DNA of 53,504 nt from assembly GCF_018860505.1 (NCBI RefSeq), contig NZ_JAHKPU010000042.1, positions 42,376 to 95,879 on the forward strand. Reading direction: 5' to 3'. The number at the start of each line of letters is the position of its first letter. The stretch's first letter is position 1. The DNA comes from Pacificibacter marinus. GTDB lineage: Bacteria > Pseudomonadota > Alphaproteobacteria > Rhodobacterales > Rhodobacteraceae. This document shows, one piece after another, positions 17,347 through 25,884 of the stretch. Under the pieces are notes generated by a model, which had not been told where the DNA came from, did not search any database, and saw nothing but the letters and a program-made list of their open reading frames with translations. The position numbers and the translations under genes are program-made.

Positions 17347-17379
17347 AGACCGCGCCCCACACAAAGGCGTGGTCTTTTT
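17347..17379 (+). terminator. Rho-independent terminator after the DUF1127 gene
   Basis: AGACC and CGCC pair with GGCG and GGTCT around a short ACACAAA-type loop and are followed by TTTTTACGTTTT. The hairpin lies 64 bases past the DUF1127 stop and 121 before the next start. Confidence 0.75.
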
Positions 17380-17499
17380 ACGTTTTATCCCCCCACTGAC
17401 ACCGCTTAAGCCTTGAAAAGCTCTGTCAGCGCGCCAATATGGATATGGAAACCAAGCAATCCGCTTGGAGTAACGTTTAATTCCCACAGGAGACAGTTA

Positions 17500-18273
17500 A
17501 TGGCTGACTACAGAACGATTGATGCAGGCGTTGGCGCCCGCTCATCCGCCCAAATCGATGCAGGGCTTCGCACCCACATGAACAAAGTTTACGGCACGAT
17601 GTCTGTAGGTCTTTTGATCACGGCCTTGGCCGCTTGGGCCATTGCCAATCTGGCTGTGACGTCAACGCCAACAGAACTCATGTTCCGCGAAGGTCAGTAT
17701 CTGACCGGTCTTGGTCAGGCTCTTTACACATCCCCCCTTAAATGGGTTGTGATGCTTGCGCCCCTCGGAATGGTCTTTGCTTTCGGCGCAGCCGTGAACC
17801 GCTTGTCCGCCGCTGGCGCGCAAACATTCTTTTACGCATTCGCAGCCTTGATGGGCGTCTCTATCAGCTCGATCTTTTTGGTCTACACCGGCATGTCCAT
17901 CACGCAGACCTTCCTTGTGACATCCATTTCCTTCGCCGGTCTGTCTATCTTTGGCTACACCACCAAAAAAGATCTGTCTGGCATGGGCACATTCTTGATG
18001 ATGGGTGTGATAGGTTTGATCGTGGCGTCCATCGTCAACATTTTCTTAGGCTCAGGCGTTTTGAGCTTTGCGATTTCGGTCATCGGCGTTTTGATCTTTG
18101 CGGGCCTCACAGCTTTTGACACGCAAAAAATCAAAAACGACTACATTGCACATGCACATGCGATGGACTCAACATGGCTTGCAAAATCAGCGATCATGGG
18201 TGCGTTGAACCTCTACCTCGACTTTATCAACATGTTCATGTTCTTGCTGAACCTTCTGGGCAATCGTAACTAA
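17500..18273 (+). CDS. Bax inhibitor-1/YccA-family membrane protein
   Basis: A 257-residue protein with seven hydrophobic segments from about residue 32 to the end. The conserved loop FDTQKIKND follows the sixth segment. The C-terminus ALNLYLDFINMFMFLLNLLG is the typical BI-1/YccA ending, whose aspartates form the proposed pH sensor of the Ca2+ leak. In Escherichia coli, YccA interacts with the FtsH protease. The start ATG 17500 has CAGGAGA upstream; a longer frame back to 17413 lacks support. It is monocistronic with a strong terminator. Confidence 0.92.
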   Translation: MADYRTIDAGVGARSSAQIDAGLRTHMNKVYGTMSVGLLITALAAWAIANLAVTSTPTELMFREGQYLTGLGQALYTSPLKWVVMLAPLGMVFAFGAAVNRLSAAGAQTFFYAFAALMGVSISSIFLVYTGMSITQTFLVTSISFAGLSIFGYTTKKDLSGMGTFLMMGVIGLIVASIVNIFLGSGVLSFAISVIGVLIFAGLTAFDTQKIKNDYIAHAHAMDSTWLAKSAIMGALNLYLDFINMFMFLLNLLGNRN

Positions 18274-18294
18274 GGCTGATGCAATAGATTTGAT

Positions 18295-18323
18295 AAAGGC
18301 CGGTCTTAGGACCGGCCTTTTTT
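18295..18323 (+). terminator. Rho-independent terminator after the BI-1 gene
   Basis: A perfect 10-bp stem AAAGGCCGGT / ACCGGCCTTT with a 6-base loop CTTAGG is followed by a T-run (T6 in total). It lies 22 bases after the stop codon. Confidence 0.92.
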
Positions 18324-18356
18324 GTGCCTACTCGGCAGTGATTGCCCTGCAGCATA

Positions 18357-18932
18357 TCAATTTAATGTGCGGCGCATTTGAATGGCGGGCAAGTACAGGC
18401 CAGGCTCAAGCGTCAATTCCACTTCGCCTGTCGCATCGAACCCTTTGGCTTTGTAAAAATCTTCCGCCGCCAATGTGGACAGGCAAAACATACTTTCCAC
18501 GCCCTGTGTGCGAGCATGTGCCAATGCGTGATCCACGATCAGCGACCCCACACCAGACCGGATCACATGCGGCAAGACCGCAACACGGCGCATATGTCCA
18601 TTGGTTGCCGGACCAACACCGCCAAATGGGGTGGCCTGCGACCAGCCCCCTGCCCCCAAAAGCGCACCGCCAGCATCAGCCACAAAATAGCTGCCGCCAG
18701 ACAGTAAACTTGGCGCGGTGCGCATCAAACGCGGCAGAGCACGTGATAGAATGTCATCGTGATAAACGGGCCGCATCAACGCGCCATAACTGGCCGCAAT
18801 CAAGCCATCGATGGCCAAGGCATCAGCCGGTGTGGCCGTACGCACGACAAAAGAAGGTAGAACATTTTTCGGTTCTTCGGCTAGGCTGAGACTGTCGTTT
18901 TCGCTCAAAGGGCTCTCTTGTAGTAAACACAT
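18357..18932 (-). CDS. GNAT-family N-acetyltransferase
   Basis: A 191-residue acetyl-CoA-dependent acyltransferase. The GNAT core runs from about residue 28 to 175. Motif A is visible as MRRVAVLPHVIRSGVGSLIV (V-x-P-x-x-R-x-G-x-G/A type), and the C-terminal motif B lies in LSTLAAEDFYKAKGFD. The N-terminal 27 residues are variable and low in structure. The substrate is unknown. GGAG lies 9 bases before the ATG. It is followed by the convergent BI-1 gene and its terminator, so the unit is single. Confidence 0.85.
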   Translation of the reverse strand: MCLLQESPLSENDSLSLAEEPKNVLPSFVVRTATPADALAIDGLIAASYGALMRPVYHDDILSRALPRLMRTAPSLLSGGSYFVADAGGALLGAGGWSQATPFGGVGPATNGHMRRVAVLPHVIRSGVGSLIVDHALAHARTQGVESMFCLSTLAAEDFYKAKGFDATGEVELTLEPGLYLPAIQMRRTLN

Positions 18933-19003
18933 ATCGGGGTCTCCTGTGTCACGCTTGTGCGTCGTGATTTGGGGGAGGTCCGCGAGAGCAATCTTAAATA
19001 AAG

Positions 19004-19040
19004 AAAAGCCGCGCGAACCTTGGTGGTTTGCGCGGCTTTT
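19004..19040 (-). terminator. Terminator of rpmG
   Basis: AAAAGCCGCGC-AACC pairs with GGTT-GCGCGGCTTTT around TTGGT, with one mismatch. It starts 23 bases past the rpmG stop (read on the minus strand) and has four Ts on the exit side. It could also act on the plus strand. Confidence 0.75.
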
Positions 19041-19063
19041 GCATTTTGTCGTTCAAGTCAGGC

Positions 19064-19231
19064 TTACTTGATTTTGCCTTCTTTGTACTCAACATGCTTG
19101 CGCACAACCGGGTCGTACTTTTTCATGACCATCTTTTCGGTCATGGTACGCGCGTTTTTCTTGGTCACATAAAAGTGGCCCGTGTCCGCAGTTGAGTTCA
19201 GACGGATTTTGATTGTGGTTGGCTTAGCCAT
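19064..19231 (-). CDS. rpmG: 50S ribosomal protein L33
   Basis: A 55-residue basic protein. The minus strand from ATG 19231 encodes [20 protein letters not shown] and, further on, [25 protein letters not shown], ending at TAA 19064. This is the normal alphaproteobacterial L33, a small protein at the E-site region of the large subunit. The zinc-binding Cys pairs of the Zn-type L33 are absent, so this is the zinc-independent form. It is monocistronic with a strong hairpin terminator. Confidence 0.95.
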   Translation of the reverse strand: MAKPTTIKIRLNSTADTGHFYVTKKNARTMTEKMVMKKYDPVVRKHVEYKEGKIK

Positions 19232-19567
19232 TTTAAAGTCTCCAGTCTTACGTACAACGGGTCAGTCGGGCACTTACGCGTGACACCCCGTGAAATCCTT
19301 GAAGCCCGCCTTTTAAAGTGTTGCACCCACGAGTCAATGGGGTTGGCACTAAAAAAACAAGCGGAGCCACCATGGCCCCAAATAATGGCAATTTAAGTAA
19401 GACAATCACTTAAATCACCGCTCTTGCGCTTCCTATGCCATAGATTCGCGGGGTGGACCAGAGAGATAACGACTGAATGTAAAAGATACACGAAGACCCC
19501 AACATTTCTGTTGAGGCCCCCAGCATTTCAGCCGAGTGGCTTTGCCAATGCCACATTGATCACTGCG
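19232..19567. other. Intergenic region upstream of rpmG, no gene recognised
   Basis: These 336 bases hold the rpmG promoter region and the 3' flank of the DUF533 gene. No credible coding sequence or known RNA family was recognised. One perfect inverted repeat, ATTTAAGT-N9-ACTTAAAT at 19391-19415, stands out and could be a regulator site or an RNA hairpin. An open frame that runs through here on the plus strand (19424-19864) is the antisense shadow of the DUF533 gene. Confidence 0.4.
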
Positions 19568-20278
19568 TTACAGCGCAGGTTTGCCCATCGCTTGATGAAT
19601 CTCGGTTTGCTTGACTGCGTCGATTTGCAAGGCTGCGGCCAAAGCGTTCAAGAATGTTTTTTCCGCGTCTGTATCGACAGAAATTGCCATCAAGGCGGCG
19701 GAGTAGACTTTTGCTTTTGTGCCCTCGGTCGCGTCCTTGGCCAAAGCCACAGGATCAACTGGGGCATCCAATTCTTGCTGCACGAAATCTATCTCGTCTT
19801 TCGAGGCATCCGTAAGGTGATCCAAAATCTTGGTCCGCTCTTCAGCATCGATCTCGCCATCTGATTTGGCGGCCATGATCATCGCACGAATCATAAGCTT
19901 AGCGTGTTCTTCTGCGGCATCCCCCATAGGCGTGCCTTGCGTCACAGCCCCAAACATATCTGACAAGCCACCAGCACCGGCGGCAGCCGCACCGCCCATG
20001 GCCGCAAACAGCGACCCAAGGCCCGCTTCTGTCGCCTCAGAGGCATCAGCCGCCTGACCGCCAAAAGTGCCCATCATTTTGCGAATGGCGTCTGCGCCAC
20101 CGGGGACACCGAATTTTTCAGCCATCTGCCCCGCTTGATCTGCCAAGCCGCCTTCATCGCCAGCCTTGCGCAGCGCGTCACGCACGCCATCCATGCCGCC
20201 CATTTGTTTGACTTTGGTGACGCCCTTAGCGGCCGCGAATCCTACGGCCAAAGTGGCCAATGTTTTTACAAAGCTCAT
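19568..20278 (-). CDS. TerB-like protein with DUF533 architecture
   Basis: A 236-residue protein. The N-terminus is a Gly/Ala-rich hydrophobic region (MSFVKTLATLAVGFAAAKG, later AAMGGAAAAGAGGLSDMFG). The C-terminal half (about residues 120-236) is an all-helical TerB-like domain with the acidic loop AAKSDGEIDAEERTKILDHL, whose Asp/Glu residues resemble the metal site of TerB. DUF533 proteins are inner-membrane-associated proteins of unknown function, annotated as tellurite-resistance TerB family. GAGGGA precedes ATG 20278. It is separate from the TelA/XpaC array 8 kb away, but the two families co-occur in stress systems. Confidence 0.82.
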   Translation of the reverse strand: MSFVKTLATLAVGFAAAKGVTKVKQMGGMDGVRDALRKAGDEGGLADQAGQMAEKFGVPGGADAIRKMMGTFGGQAADASEATEAGLGSLFAAMGGAAAAGAGGLSDMFGAVTQGTPMGDAAEEHAKLMIRAMIMAAKSDGEIDAEERTKILDHLTDASKDEIDFVQQELDAPVDPVALAKDATEGTKAKVYSAALMAISVDTDAEKTFLNALAAALQIDAVKQTEIHQAMGKPAL

Positions 20279-20492
20279 GTGGATATCCCTCATTTAAAAT
20301 CACTGTCTGTTCTGAATATGAGGTCAAGAGACGGTTTTTCCTAGTACTAGGGGCTTTTAGGGGGAACGATTAGCAATTCGGCCCCCTGCTGCAAGCGCAC
20401 ATCTCGCATCGCTCAAGAAAGTATATTTGGGCTGCGCAAGCAACAACGCATGCTGGTTGCTGATCGAAAAGGTCCGCTGCGATTTGGGCAAA

Positions 20493-21002
20493 CTAGCGCA
20501 AAACCCAAGCGGCACGCATAAGTATGGCGAAAGCGCCGACTTCAATCAGCTCTTCCATAAACATACTTTTCGGCAAATTAAGTCCACCTTGCTCAAACGC
20601 ACTCGACACCCCGAAGAGCAAAATGGCAACATATATATTCTGGCTTGTTGGGTGTGTCAGGTAGTGCTTTATAGCCGTCAGTTTTGGCGAGACTCGTGTA
20701 ATGAAAAGTCCCAGCGCGCACAGGGTTAAGCTCGCCCAGATTGTGGCCATTACGGTTTGAATAGTCACGACCAAATCAGGCCCAGCACCAAGAGTTGCCC
20801 CAAAGCTCAATTCACGCCCCGCACCGACAAAAGATATGTTTGAAATGAATAGACCAAATGCCAACAAGTGTAGGTTTTTGACGCTGAATAGCCCAAAAAG
20901 GCGATACCAAAAGACGAGAGTTGTCAAAACAAGCACACCAACTTGAGCACTTTCAAGCAAACCATTTTCGTTCGTCAATACAGCAAGATCAAAAAATGCC
21001 AT
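20493..21002 (-). CDS. Unknown four-helix integral membrane protein
   Basis: A 169-residue protein that I do not recognise. It has four clear hydrophobic segments (about residues 17-38, 45-62, 78-103, 122-140) and a possible fifth near the C-terminus. A few charged residues sit at segment ends: the N-terminal NENGLLESAQVG, SFVGAGRELSFG between helices 2 and 3, and SSAFEQGGLNLP before the last helix. These conserved-looking Glu and Gln residues facing the membrane could be functional. It stands alone between the DUF533 gene and rnpB, with no clear operon partner. Confidence 0.6.
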   Translation of the reverse strand: MAFFDLAVLTNENGLLESAQVGVLVLTTLVFWYRLFGLFSVKNLHLLAFGLFISNISFVGAGRELSFGATLGAGPDLVVTIQTVMATIWASLTLCALGLFITRVSPKLTAIKHYLTHPTSQNIYVAILLFGVSSAFEQGGLNLPKSMFMEELIEVGAFAILMRAAWVLR

Positions 21003-21065
21003 TCTATCTATCCTTATTTAAAACCAAGCCTCTATTGGCCAACACGGACATGGTAACCTAAAATT

Positions 21066-21470
21066 GCACGGATGGCCTATAAGCCGGATTTTGTCTGGGG
21101 TTGCCCCCTCGATGACCATTCCTCTAGGCGCAGTGTTACCAATACGCTCAAGCTGCCAACCCGGGTCTCTCGGGCTTGAACCTCCCTATGATCACTCTGC
21201 GCGAACGCAGAATCTCACACGAAACCCCTATTTGGCATTGCTCCCAGTGGGGCTTGCCGTGCCGCTTGCGTTGCCGCGCGCGCGGTGAGCTCTTACCTCA
21301 CCGTTTCACCCTTACCTCCGATTTAGAAGGCGGTCTGTTCTCTGTGGCGCTATCCCTAGGGTTACCCCCGCCGGGCGTTACCCGGCACTGTTGTTCAATG
21401 GAGTCCGGACTTTCCTCGCGTTCCAGTATGCTTACGCACCCAAAACCCGCGGTCACCCAGCCATCCGTGC
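21066..21470 (-). ncRNA. rnpB: RNase P RNA (type A)
   Basis: The catalytic RNA that matures tRNA 5' ends. On the minus strand the 5' end GCACGGATGGC (21470-21460) pairs perfectly with the 3' end GCCATCCGTGC (21076-21066) as helix P1. Universal core sequences are present: GAGGAAAGTCCGGACTCC after P2/P3, the GGGTAACCC region, the AGANNRA-type ACAGA segment, and ACAAAATCCGGCTTATAGGC near the 3' end. The length of about 405 bases suits alphaproteobacteria. Several open frames cross this interval but none is a real gene. It begins 11 bases past the amidase stop. Confidence 0.97.
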
Positions 21471-21477
21471 GATTTGG

Positions 21478-21506
21478 GACTTAGGCTGTCACGGCTGTGC
21501 GGTCAA
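21478..21506 (-). promoter_or_regulatory. Probable rnpB promoter overlapping the amidase stop codon
   Basis: On the minus strand, TTGACC (21506-21501), 17 bases, then TAAGTC (21483-21478) lie 7 bases upstream of the RNase P RNA 5' end. The -35 box is near-consensus and the -10 box is weak. The stop codon of the amidase gene is part of the -10 hexamer, so the promoter sits inside that gene's end. Confidence 0.55.
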
Positions 21507-22179
21507 CGGGAAAGCGCATGGCAAGATCACGCGCCAGTGCCATGTCTGTGCCATCAAGGGGACCGGAATGACGCGGGCGAAATCGATCACGAAAGGCAGA
21601 CAGGCGCGCCTCTGCAGATGTTTCGCAGGAATACCCAAACACAGCAAGGTCAGCGAAAAACGCTTCATTATCGACTTTACGAGGCGCAGATGTTTCAGGC
21701 CAAATACTCAAACCCTGCACAGCCAAGCGCCGCCAATCAAATCTTGGGCCTGGATCGATTTTACGTTTAGGAGCCATATCAGAATGACCGATGATGCGCT
21801 CAGGCGTGATGGAATGGCGGGCAGTGATGTCATGTAGCAGTGCCTCAAGCGCGTCCATTTGCGCGGCGGCAAAAGGTACCAAACCGCAATTGGCCAATTC
21901 AATCCCAATAGAGCGCGAATTTATGTCCGTCACATCGCCCCATTGCCCCGCGCCCGCGTGCCATGCCCGATTGGTCTCATCGACCATACGTACGATACGT
22001 CCGTCGATATCGATCAAATAATGAGCAGAGACTTCAAATTCAGGATCGCACAACCGCGAGACAGCCGCGTCCCCCGTTGCCATCGCCGTATAATGAATGA
22101 CGATCATATCAGGCACCGCACCGCCCTTACGTTCGCCAAAATTGGGCGAGGCTTGGCTATGGCAGGATAGTGCAGTCAT
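21481..22179 (-). CDS. N-acetylmuramoyl-L-alanine amidase, AmpD-like
   Basis: A 232-residue zinc amidase of the Amidase_2 fold, expected to cut anhydro-muropeptides in cell-wall recycling. The zinc ligands are His in MIVIHYTAM, His in GHSDMAP and the Asp in KIDPGPRFDW. The conserved HAGAGQWG and SIGIELAN motifs are also present. No signal peptide is evident, in keeping with a cytosolic AmpD role rather than a periplasmic AmiD. The gene starts 6 bases after the stop of the excalibur lipoprotein gene, so both are one unit. Its last bases overlap the rnpB promoter. Confidence 0.9.
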   Translation of the reverse strand: MTALSCHSQASPNFGERKGGAVPDMIVIHYTAMATGDAAVSRLCDPEFEVSAHYLIDIDGRIVRMVDETNRAWHAGAGQWGDVTDINSRSIGIELANCGLVPFAAAQMDALEALLHDITARHSITPERIIGHSDMAPKRKIDPGPRFDWRRLAVQGLSIWPETSAPRKVDNEAFFADLAVFGYSCETSAEARLSAFRDRFRPRHSGPLDGTDMALARDLAMRFPVDRTAVTA

Positions 22180-22185
22180 GCAAGA

Positions 22186-22893
22186 TTAATTGCGACCAGC
22201 GGCCAAGCGAAAGGGTCTAGGATCCCATGAACAGGCAAAACCATCACCATCTGGATCAAGACCTTTGACATTGCGCTCAGGCCCACCACCAGCCAAAAAG
22301 GCATCTTGCGCCAAATCAGGCGACGGGTATTTGGCACAATTGCGCAAGGCGCGCGCTTCGGCGCCTAGTGTCAAACGTGAATAGATCGGCTGGCCAACCG
22401 AGTTGGTCGTAGACAGCGCAAATTGAACCAAAGACGTGCCCGAACCCGAGGGGCGACTTGGGATCGTTGTCGGCGCAACCGTTTGATATATTTCGCGATT
22501 TGCGGCCACACGCGCCGCATCTTCTGCGATTGAACGCTCAGATGCCACTGCATCAAAGTCATTTTCCGCTGAAATGCCTGCGCCATTTTCAACGCCGGCA
22601 GAAATCGGCGTTGATGCAAATTGGCCCGTCGGATCAGCCGGTACACCCACAGAAGACTGGCTTTGACCGATTGCTGCCAAGGCTTCGTCCGAAATGTCTG
22701 AAACCGCCACAGATGAGGTCGTCGCAGAAGTCGCGGATCGCCCTTCGCCATTGGCAATCAGTTCAGCCTCGCGGCGGGCTTGATATTCAGAATAGGTTCC
22801 AAACCCCACGCCGGCACCACTGTCGGGCACGGCAGGATCACAAGCAGCCAAAACGGCCAAAGACATCACAGCAAAAGCGGCACGACGCATCAT
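22186..22893 (-). CDS. Lipoprotein with C-terminal excalibur-like Ca2+ motif
   Basis: A 235-residue exported lipoprotein. A signal peptide ends in the lipobox LAAC about 18 residues from the start, and a long Ser/Ala/Thr-rich spacer follows. The last 45 residues form an excalibur-like module, CAKYPSPDLAQDAFLAGGG, with the DPDGDGFAC calcium-type loop. Excalibur domains often occur with secreted nucleases and surface proteins. The start is one of two adjacent ATGs (22893 or 22890), with GGGAG just upstream. The function is unknown. It is cotranscribed with the downstream amidase, which suggests an envelope role. Confidence 0.75.
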   Translation of the reverse strand: MMRRAAFAVMSLAVLAACDPAVPDSGAGVGFGTYSEYQARREAELIANGEGRSATSATTSSVAVSDISDEALAAIGQSQSSVGVPADPTGQFASTPISAGVENGAGISAENDFDAVASERSIAEDAARVAANREIYQTVAPTTIPSRPSGSGTSLVQFALSTTNSVGQPIYSRLTLGAEARALRNCAKYPSPDLAQDAFLAGGGPERNVKGLDPDGDGFACSWDPRPFRLAAGRN

Positions 22894-22927
22894 GCATCTC
22901 CCGAAAAAATGAACGTTGTTAGCAGAG

Positions 22928-24409
22928 TTACCACCATTTGCTCGGCTTGGAAACAAAGCCCGCAGACTGTTCAAGACTATGAGCAATATTCAGCAAATCG
23001 CCTTCTTCCCAAGGACGCCCGATCAGTTGCAATCCCAACGGCAAGCCTTTGGACGACAATCCAGTCGGCACAGACACACCCGGCAAGCCTGCCAAGTTGA
23101 GCGTCACGGTGAACACATCGTTAAGATACATCTCGACAGGGTCGGCTTTGGACACTTCGCCAATACCGAATGCAGCGGAAGGCGTGGTCGGCGCCAAAAT
23201 CGCGTCAACGCCAGCGGCAAACACCTGTTCGAAATCGCGTTTGATCAAGGTGCGGACTTTGCGGGCGCGGTTGTAATAGGCATCGTAGAAACCAGCCGAC
23301 AACACATAGGTGCCGACCATGATACGGCGCTGCACTTCGCGACCAAACCCTTCGGCGCGGGTTTTCTCGTACATATCATCGATGCCATCGCCTTCGCCGA
23401 TTTTCGCGCGATGACCGTAACGCACACCATCATAACGCGCCAAGTTTGACGAAGCTTCCGCAGGTGCAATCACGTAATAAGCTGGCAACGCGTATTTGGT
23501 GTGCGGCAAGGACACATCAACGATCTCAGCCCCCGCATCTTTCAGCATCGCAGCGCCATCATCCCAAAGCTTCGCAATTTCAGCGGACATACCATCGAGA
23601 CGGTATTCTTTAGGAATACCAATCTTTTTGCCTTTAATGTCACCCGTGATCATCGCTTCGAAGTCAGGCACAGCCAGTTCCATCGATGTGGAATCTTTCG
23701 CGTCGTGACCTGCCATGGCTTCCAACATGATCGCCGCGTCGCGCACGGTTTTGGTCATCGGACCCGCTTGATCCAATGAGGATGCGTATGCGATGACACC
23801 CCAGCGCGAACAGCGGCCATAGGTTGGCTTGATGCCCACTGTGCCTGTAAAGGCAGCAGGCTGACGAATAGACCCGCCCGTGTCAGTACCGGTCGCAGCC
23901 AAACACAGATCCGCGGCCACAGCAGCCGCAGAGCCACCAGAGGACCCACCCGGTGTCAGGTTGCGGTCGTCGATTTTCCATGGGTTGATCGCAGGGCCGT
24001 AGACCGAATTTTCATTCGACGAGCCCATCGCGAACTCATCCATGTTCAATTTGCCCAACATAACAGTGCCAGCGTCGAACAATTTGGATGTGATCGTGCT
24101 TTCATATTCGGGCTTGAACCCGTCCAAAATATGCGAAGCCGCCTGTGTCGGCTGGCCTTTGGTCGCGAACACATCTTTCACGCCAATCGGTAAACCGCAC
24201 ATGCTCGGCGCGTCGCCAGCAGCAATACGAACGTCCGCCGCTTTGGCCTGTTCGCGCGCTTGCTCGGATGTGTCATGCACAAAGGCGTTGAGTTTGCCAG
24301 CAGCCGCAATCGATGTCAGGCAGGCTTCGGTCAGATCGGATGAGGTAAAATCGCCCTTGCGCAAACCATCACGCGCAGCGGCCAATGTCAGTGTGTTCAG
24401 ATCAGTCAT
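22928..24409 (-). CDS. gatA: Asp-tRNA(Asn)/Glu-tRNA(Gln) amidotransferase subunit A
   Basis: A 493-residue amidase-signature enzyme that releases ammonia from glutamine for the GatCAB complex. The Ser-cisSer-Lys triad motifs are visible: [10 protein letters not shown] (Lys), [15 protein letters not shown] (cis-Ser) and [15 protein letters not shown] (nucleophile). The start ATG 24409 lies 5 bases past the gatC stop, and the GGAG within gatC's last codons serves as its ribosome site. A GTG overlapping the gatC stop is an alternative. gatB is not in view, as is common in alphaproteobacteria. Confidence 0.97.
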   Translation of the reverse strand: MTDLNTLTLAAARDGLRKGDFTSSDLTEACLTSIAAAGKLNAFVHDTSEQAREQAKAADVRIAAGDAPSMCGLPIGVKDVFATKGQPTQAASHILDGFKPEYESTITSKLFDAGTVMLGKLNMDEFAMGSSNENSVYGPAINPWKIDDRNLTPGGSSGGSAAAVAADLCLAATGTDTGGSIRQPAAFTGTVGIKPTYGRCSRWGVIAYASSLDQAGPMTKTVRDAAIMLEAMAGHDAKDSTSMELAVPDFEAMITGDIKGKKIGIPKEYRLDGMSAEIAKLWDDGAAMLKDAGAEIVDVSLPHTKYALPAYYVIAPAEASSNLARYDGVRYGHRAKIGEGDGIDDMYEKTRAEGFGREVQRRIMVGTYVLSAGFYDAYYNRARKVRTLIKRDFEQVFAAGVDAILAPTTPSAAFGIGEVSKADPVEMYLNDVFTVTLNLAGLPGVSVPTGLSSKGLPLGLQLIGRPWEEGDLLNIAHSLEQSAGFVSKPSKWW

Positions 24410-24414
24410 AGCGC

Positions 24415-24702
24415 TCACTCCACCACTTTGGGCACAGCGAAAAAGCCTTCGCGCGCGTCTGGTGCGTTTTTCAAAATTTTTGCTTGTTGATCGCCATCGG
24501 TGATCACATCGGTGCGACGCTTGAGGCGCTGCGGGGTCACAGAGGTCATCGGTTCGATACCTTCTACGTCCACTTCAGACAGTTGCTCGATGAAGCCCAA
24601 AACGGCGTTGAATTCTTGGGCCAACTCAGGGAGGGCATCTTCCTCAACCCGAATGCGTGCAAGCGATGCAACGCGGCGTGCGGTATCAATGTCGATCGAC
24701 AT
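24415..24702 (-). CDS. gatC: Asp-tRNA(Asn)/Glu-tRNA(Gln) amidotransferase subunit C
   Basis: A 95-residue subunit that clamps GatA to GatB. The family motif is clear: [20 protein letters not shown], then [20 protein letters not shown], and the C-terminal [21 protein letters not shown] lies 7 bases before the ATG. The 200 bases upstream to the XRE gene contain no gene and should hold the gatCA promoter. Confidence 0.97.
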   Translation of the reverse strand: MSIDIDTARRVASLARIRVEEDALPELAQEFNAVLGFIEQLSEVDVEGIEPMTSVTPQRLKRRTDVITDGDQQAKILKNAPDAREGFFAVPKVVE

Positions 24703-24902
24703 GGGGCAACTCCGTTATCTCAACAGCGCTTTGAGGGCGCTTAATTCAATCTAATTGCATTGGCTTTATCGCGCCGCGCGCCCCGCTTCAAGCTTATGGC
24801 GCGACAAAGTTTGGCTCTGATCTGATTAGATGGGACTTGATGTGACGCAATGCAGCAGCACGCGGTTGTTGTTTGTGCAATTCCAGCCGCAAGCCCTGCC
24901 CG

Positions 24903-25751
24903 TCAGTTTTGCGCTTTAATCAGGCTGCGAATATGCGCGGAAACGCCTCGTGCGTCCACGATGGCCTCTCTGACAAGCCAATCGAAATGACTAGACAAAG
25001 ATTTAACTCGCTCGATTTCGCGAAAAGCCAGATAGAATTGCCCCACATATATAACGGCCAAATTTGGACCAAAAACGGTGACGGGAGAGCTAAAAACCCG
25101 ATGCGCGTCAAATAAAAATATACGCAACCTCGGGAACAGTTCATCACATTGATCTGCAATAAAATTCAACTGGGCATGGCGCACGTCTTTTCCCACACCC
25201 TCATAATAGGCGGTTCCAGCAGCGCAGGCTTCGATCTCGTGAATTGGCAGCGCAATTTCATAATCAGACACTCCAGAAGACACCCACTCCATTTGATCTT
25301 GCAGGGCATCATAGGCCTGTGGCAGCTGGCGCGCGCGCACTGACGCATATTCCCATTCCAACATCTGCTTGGTTTTCAACATATCGGGCAAAGTTGCTGG
25401 CACGTGTCGCACTTTATAGCCCGCAGATTCGTGATGCCATTCAAGAAGTTGCGCATCCGCAGACGACCGTTCAGCTGGACTGAGCGACAAGGCTGCCGCC
25501 ACAATATTACCTGGGGTTTCTGGCCTGTTGGTGAGACCGAGCAGCCAATCCGTGCTAACGCCCAATACATTTGCAGCCTCAGCAGCCAATTGTGCATTCG
25601 GCAAACGCGGTTGATCAACATTTAACAACTGGCCAATCGTAGATCGATCGACCTGCGTTGCGCGCGAGAGCGCGCTCTTTGTAACGCCCTTAAGCACCAT
25701 CGCGTCCGATAGGCGTTCTCGAAATAAGGCTGCTCGCTTACGCTTGTCCAT
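24903..25751 (-). CDS. XRE-family regulator with a large C-terminal domain
   Basis: A 282-residue protein. The N-terminal helix-turn-helix (about residues 1-65) reads RLSDAMVLKGVTKSALSRAT, then VDRSTIGQLL and VSTDWLLGLTNR. The remaining 215 residues are a single globular-looking domain without a known motif that I can name; its central GTAYYEGVGKDVRHAQLNFI and RVFSSPVTVFGPNLAVIYVG segments look like alternating strands and helices, possibly a ligand- or protein-binding sensor. ATG 25751 is preferred to TTG 25760, though both lack a good ribosome site. It is divergent from the DUF2061 gene across 133 bases. The target is unknown. Confidence 0.7.
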   Translation of the reverse strand: MDKRKRAALFRERLSDAMVLKGVTKSALSRATQVDRSTIGQLLNVDQPRLPNAQLAAEAANVLGVSTDWLLGLTNRPETPGNIVAAALSLSPAERSSADAQLLEWHHESAGYKVRHVPATLPDMLKTKQMLEWEYASVRARQLPQAYDALQDQMEWVSSGVSDYEIALPIHEIEACAAGTAYYEGVGKDVRHAQLNFIADQCDELFPRLRIFLFDAHRVFSSPVTVFGPNLAVIYVGQFYLAFREIERVKSLSSHFDWLVREAIVDARGVSAHIRSLIKAQN

Positions 25752-25884
25752 TAAGATCAACTTTGTAGGATTAAATCTGCAAAGTGTAGTTTAGGCAGCT
25801 AATTTCCCTAATGTCCATAGCGCGATATTCACGATAGCCCAATCACAACACAACACTTTACGCAACTTTACGCAGAGGGCCCCC

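Noticed and set aside
21064-21484. Overlapping plus-strand open frames
   Set aside because: They cross the RNase P RNA gene, whose P1 helix and core motifs are clear on the opposite strand.
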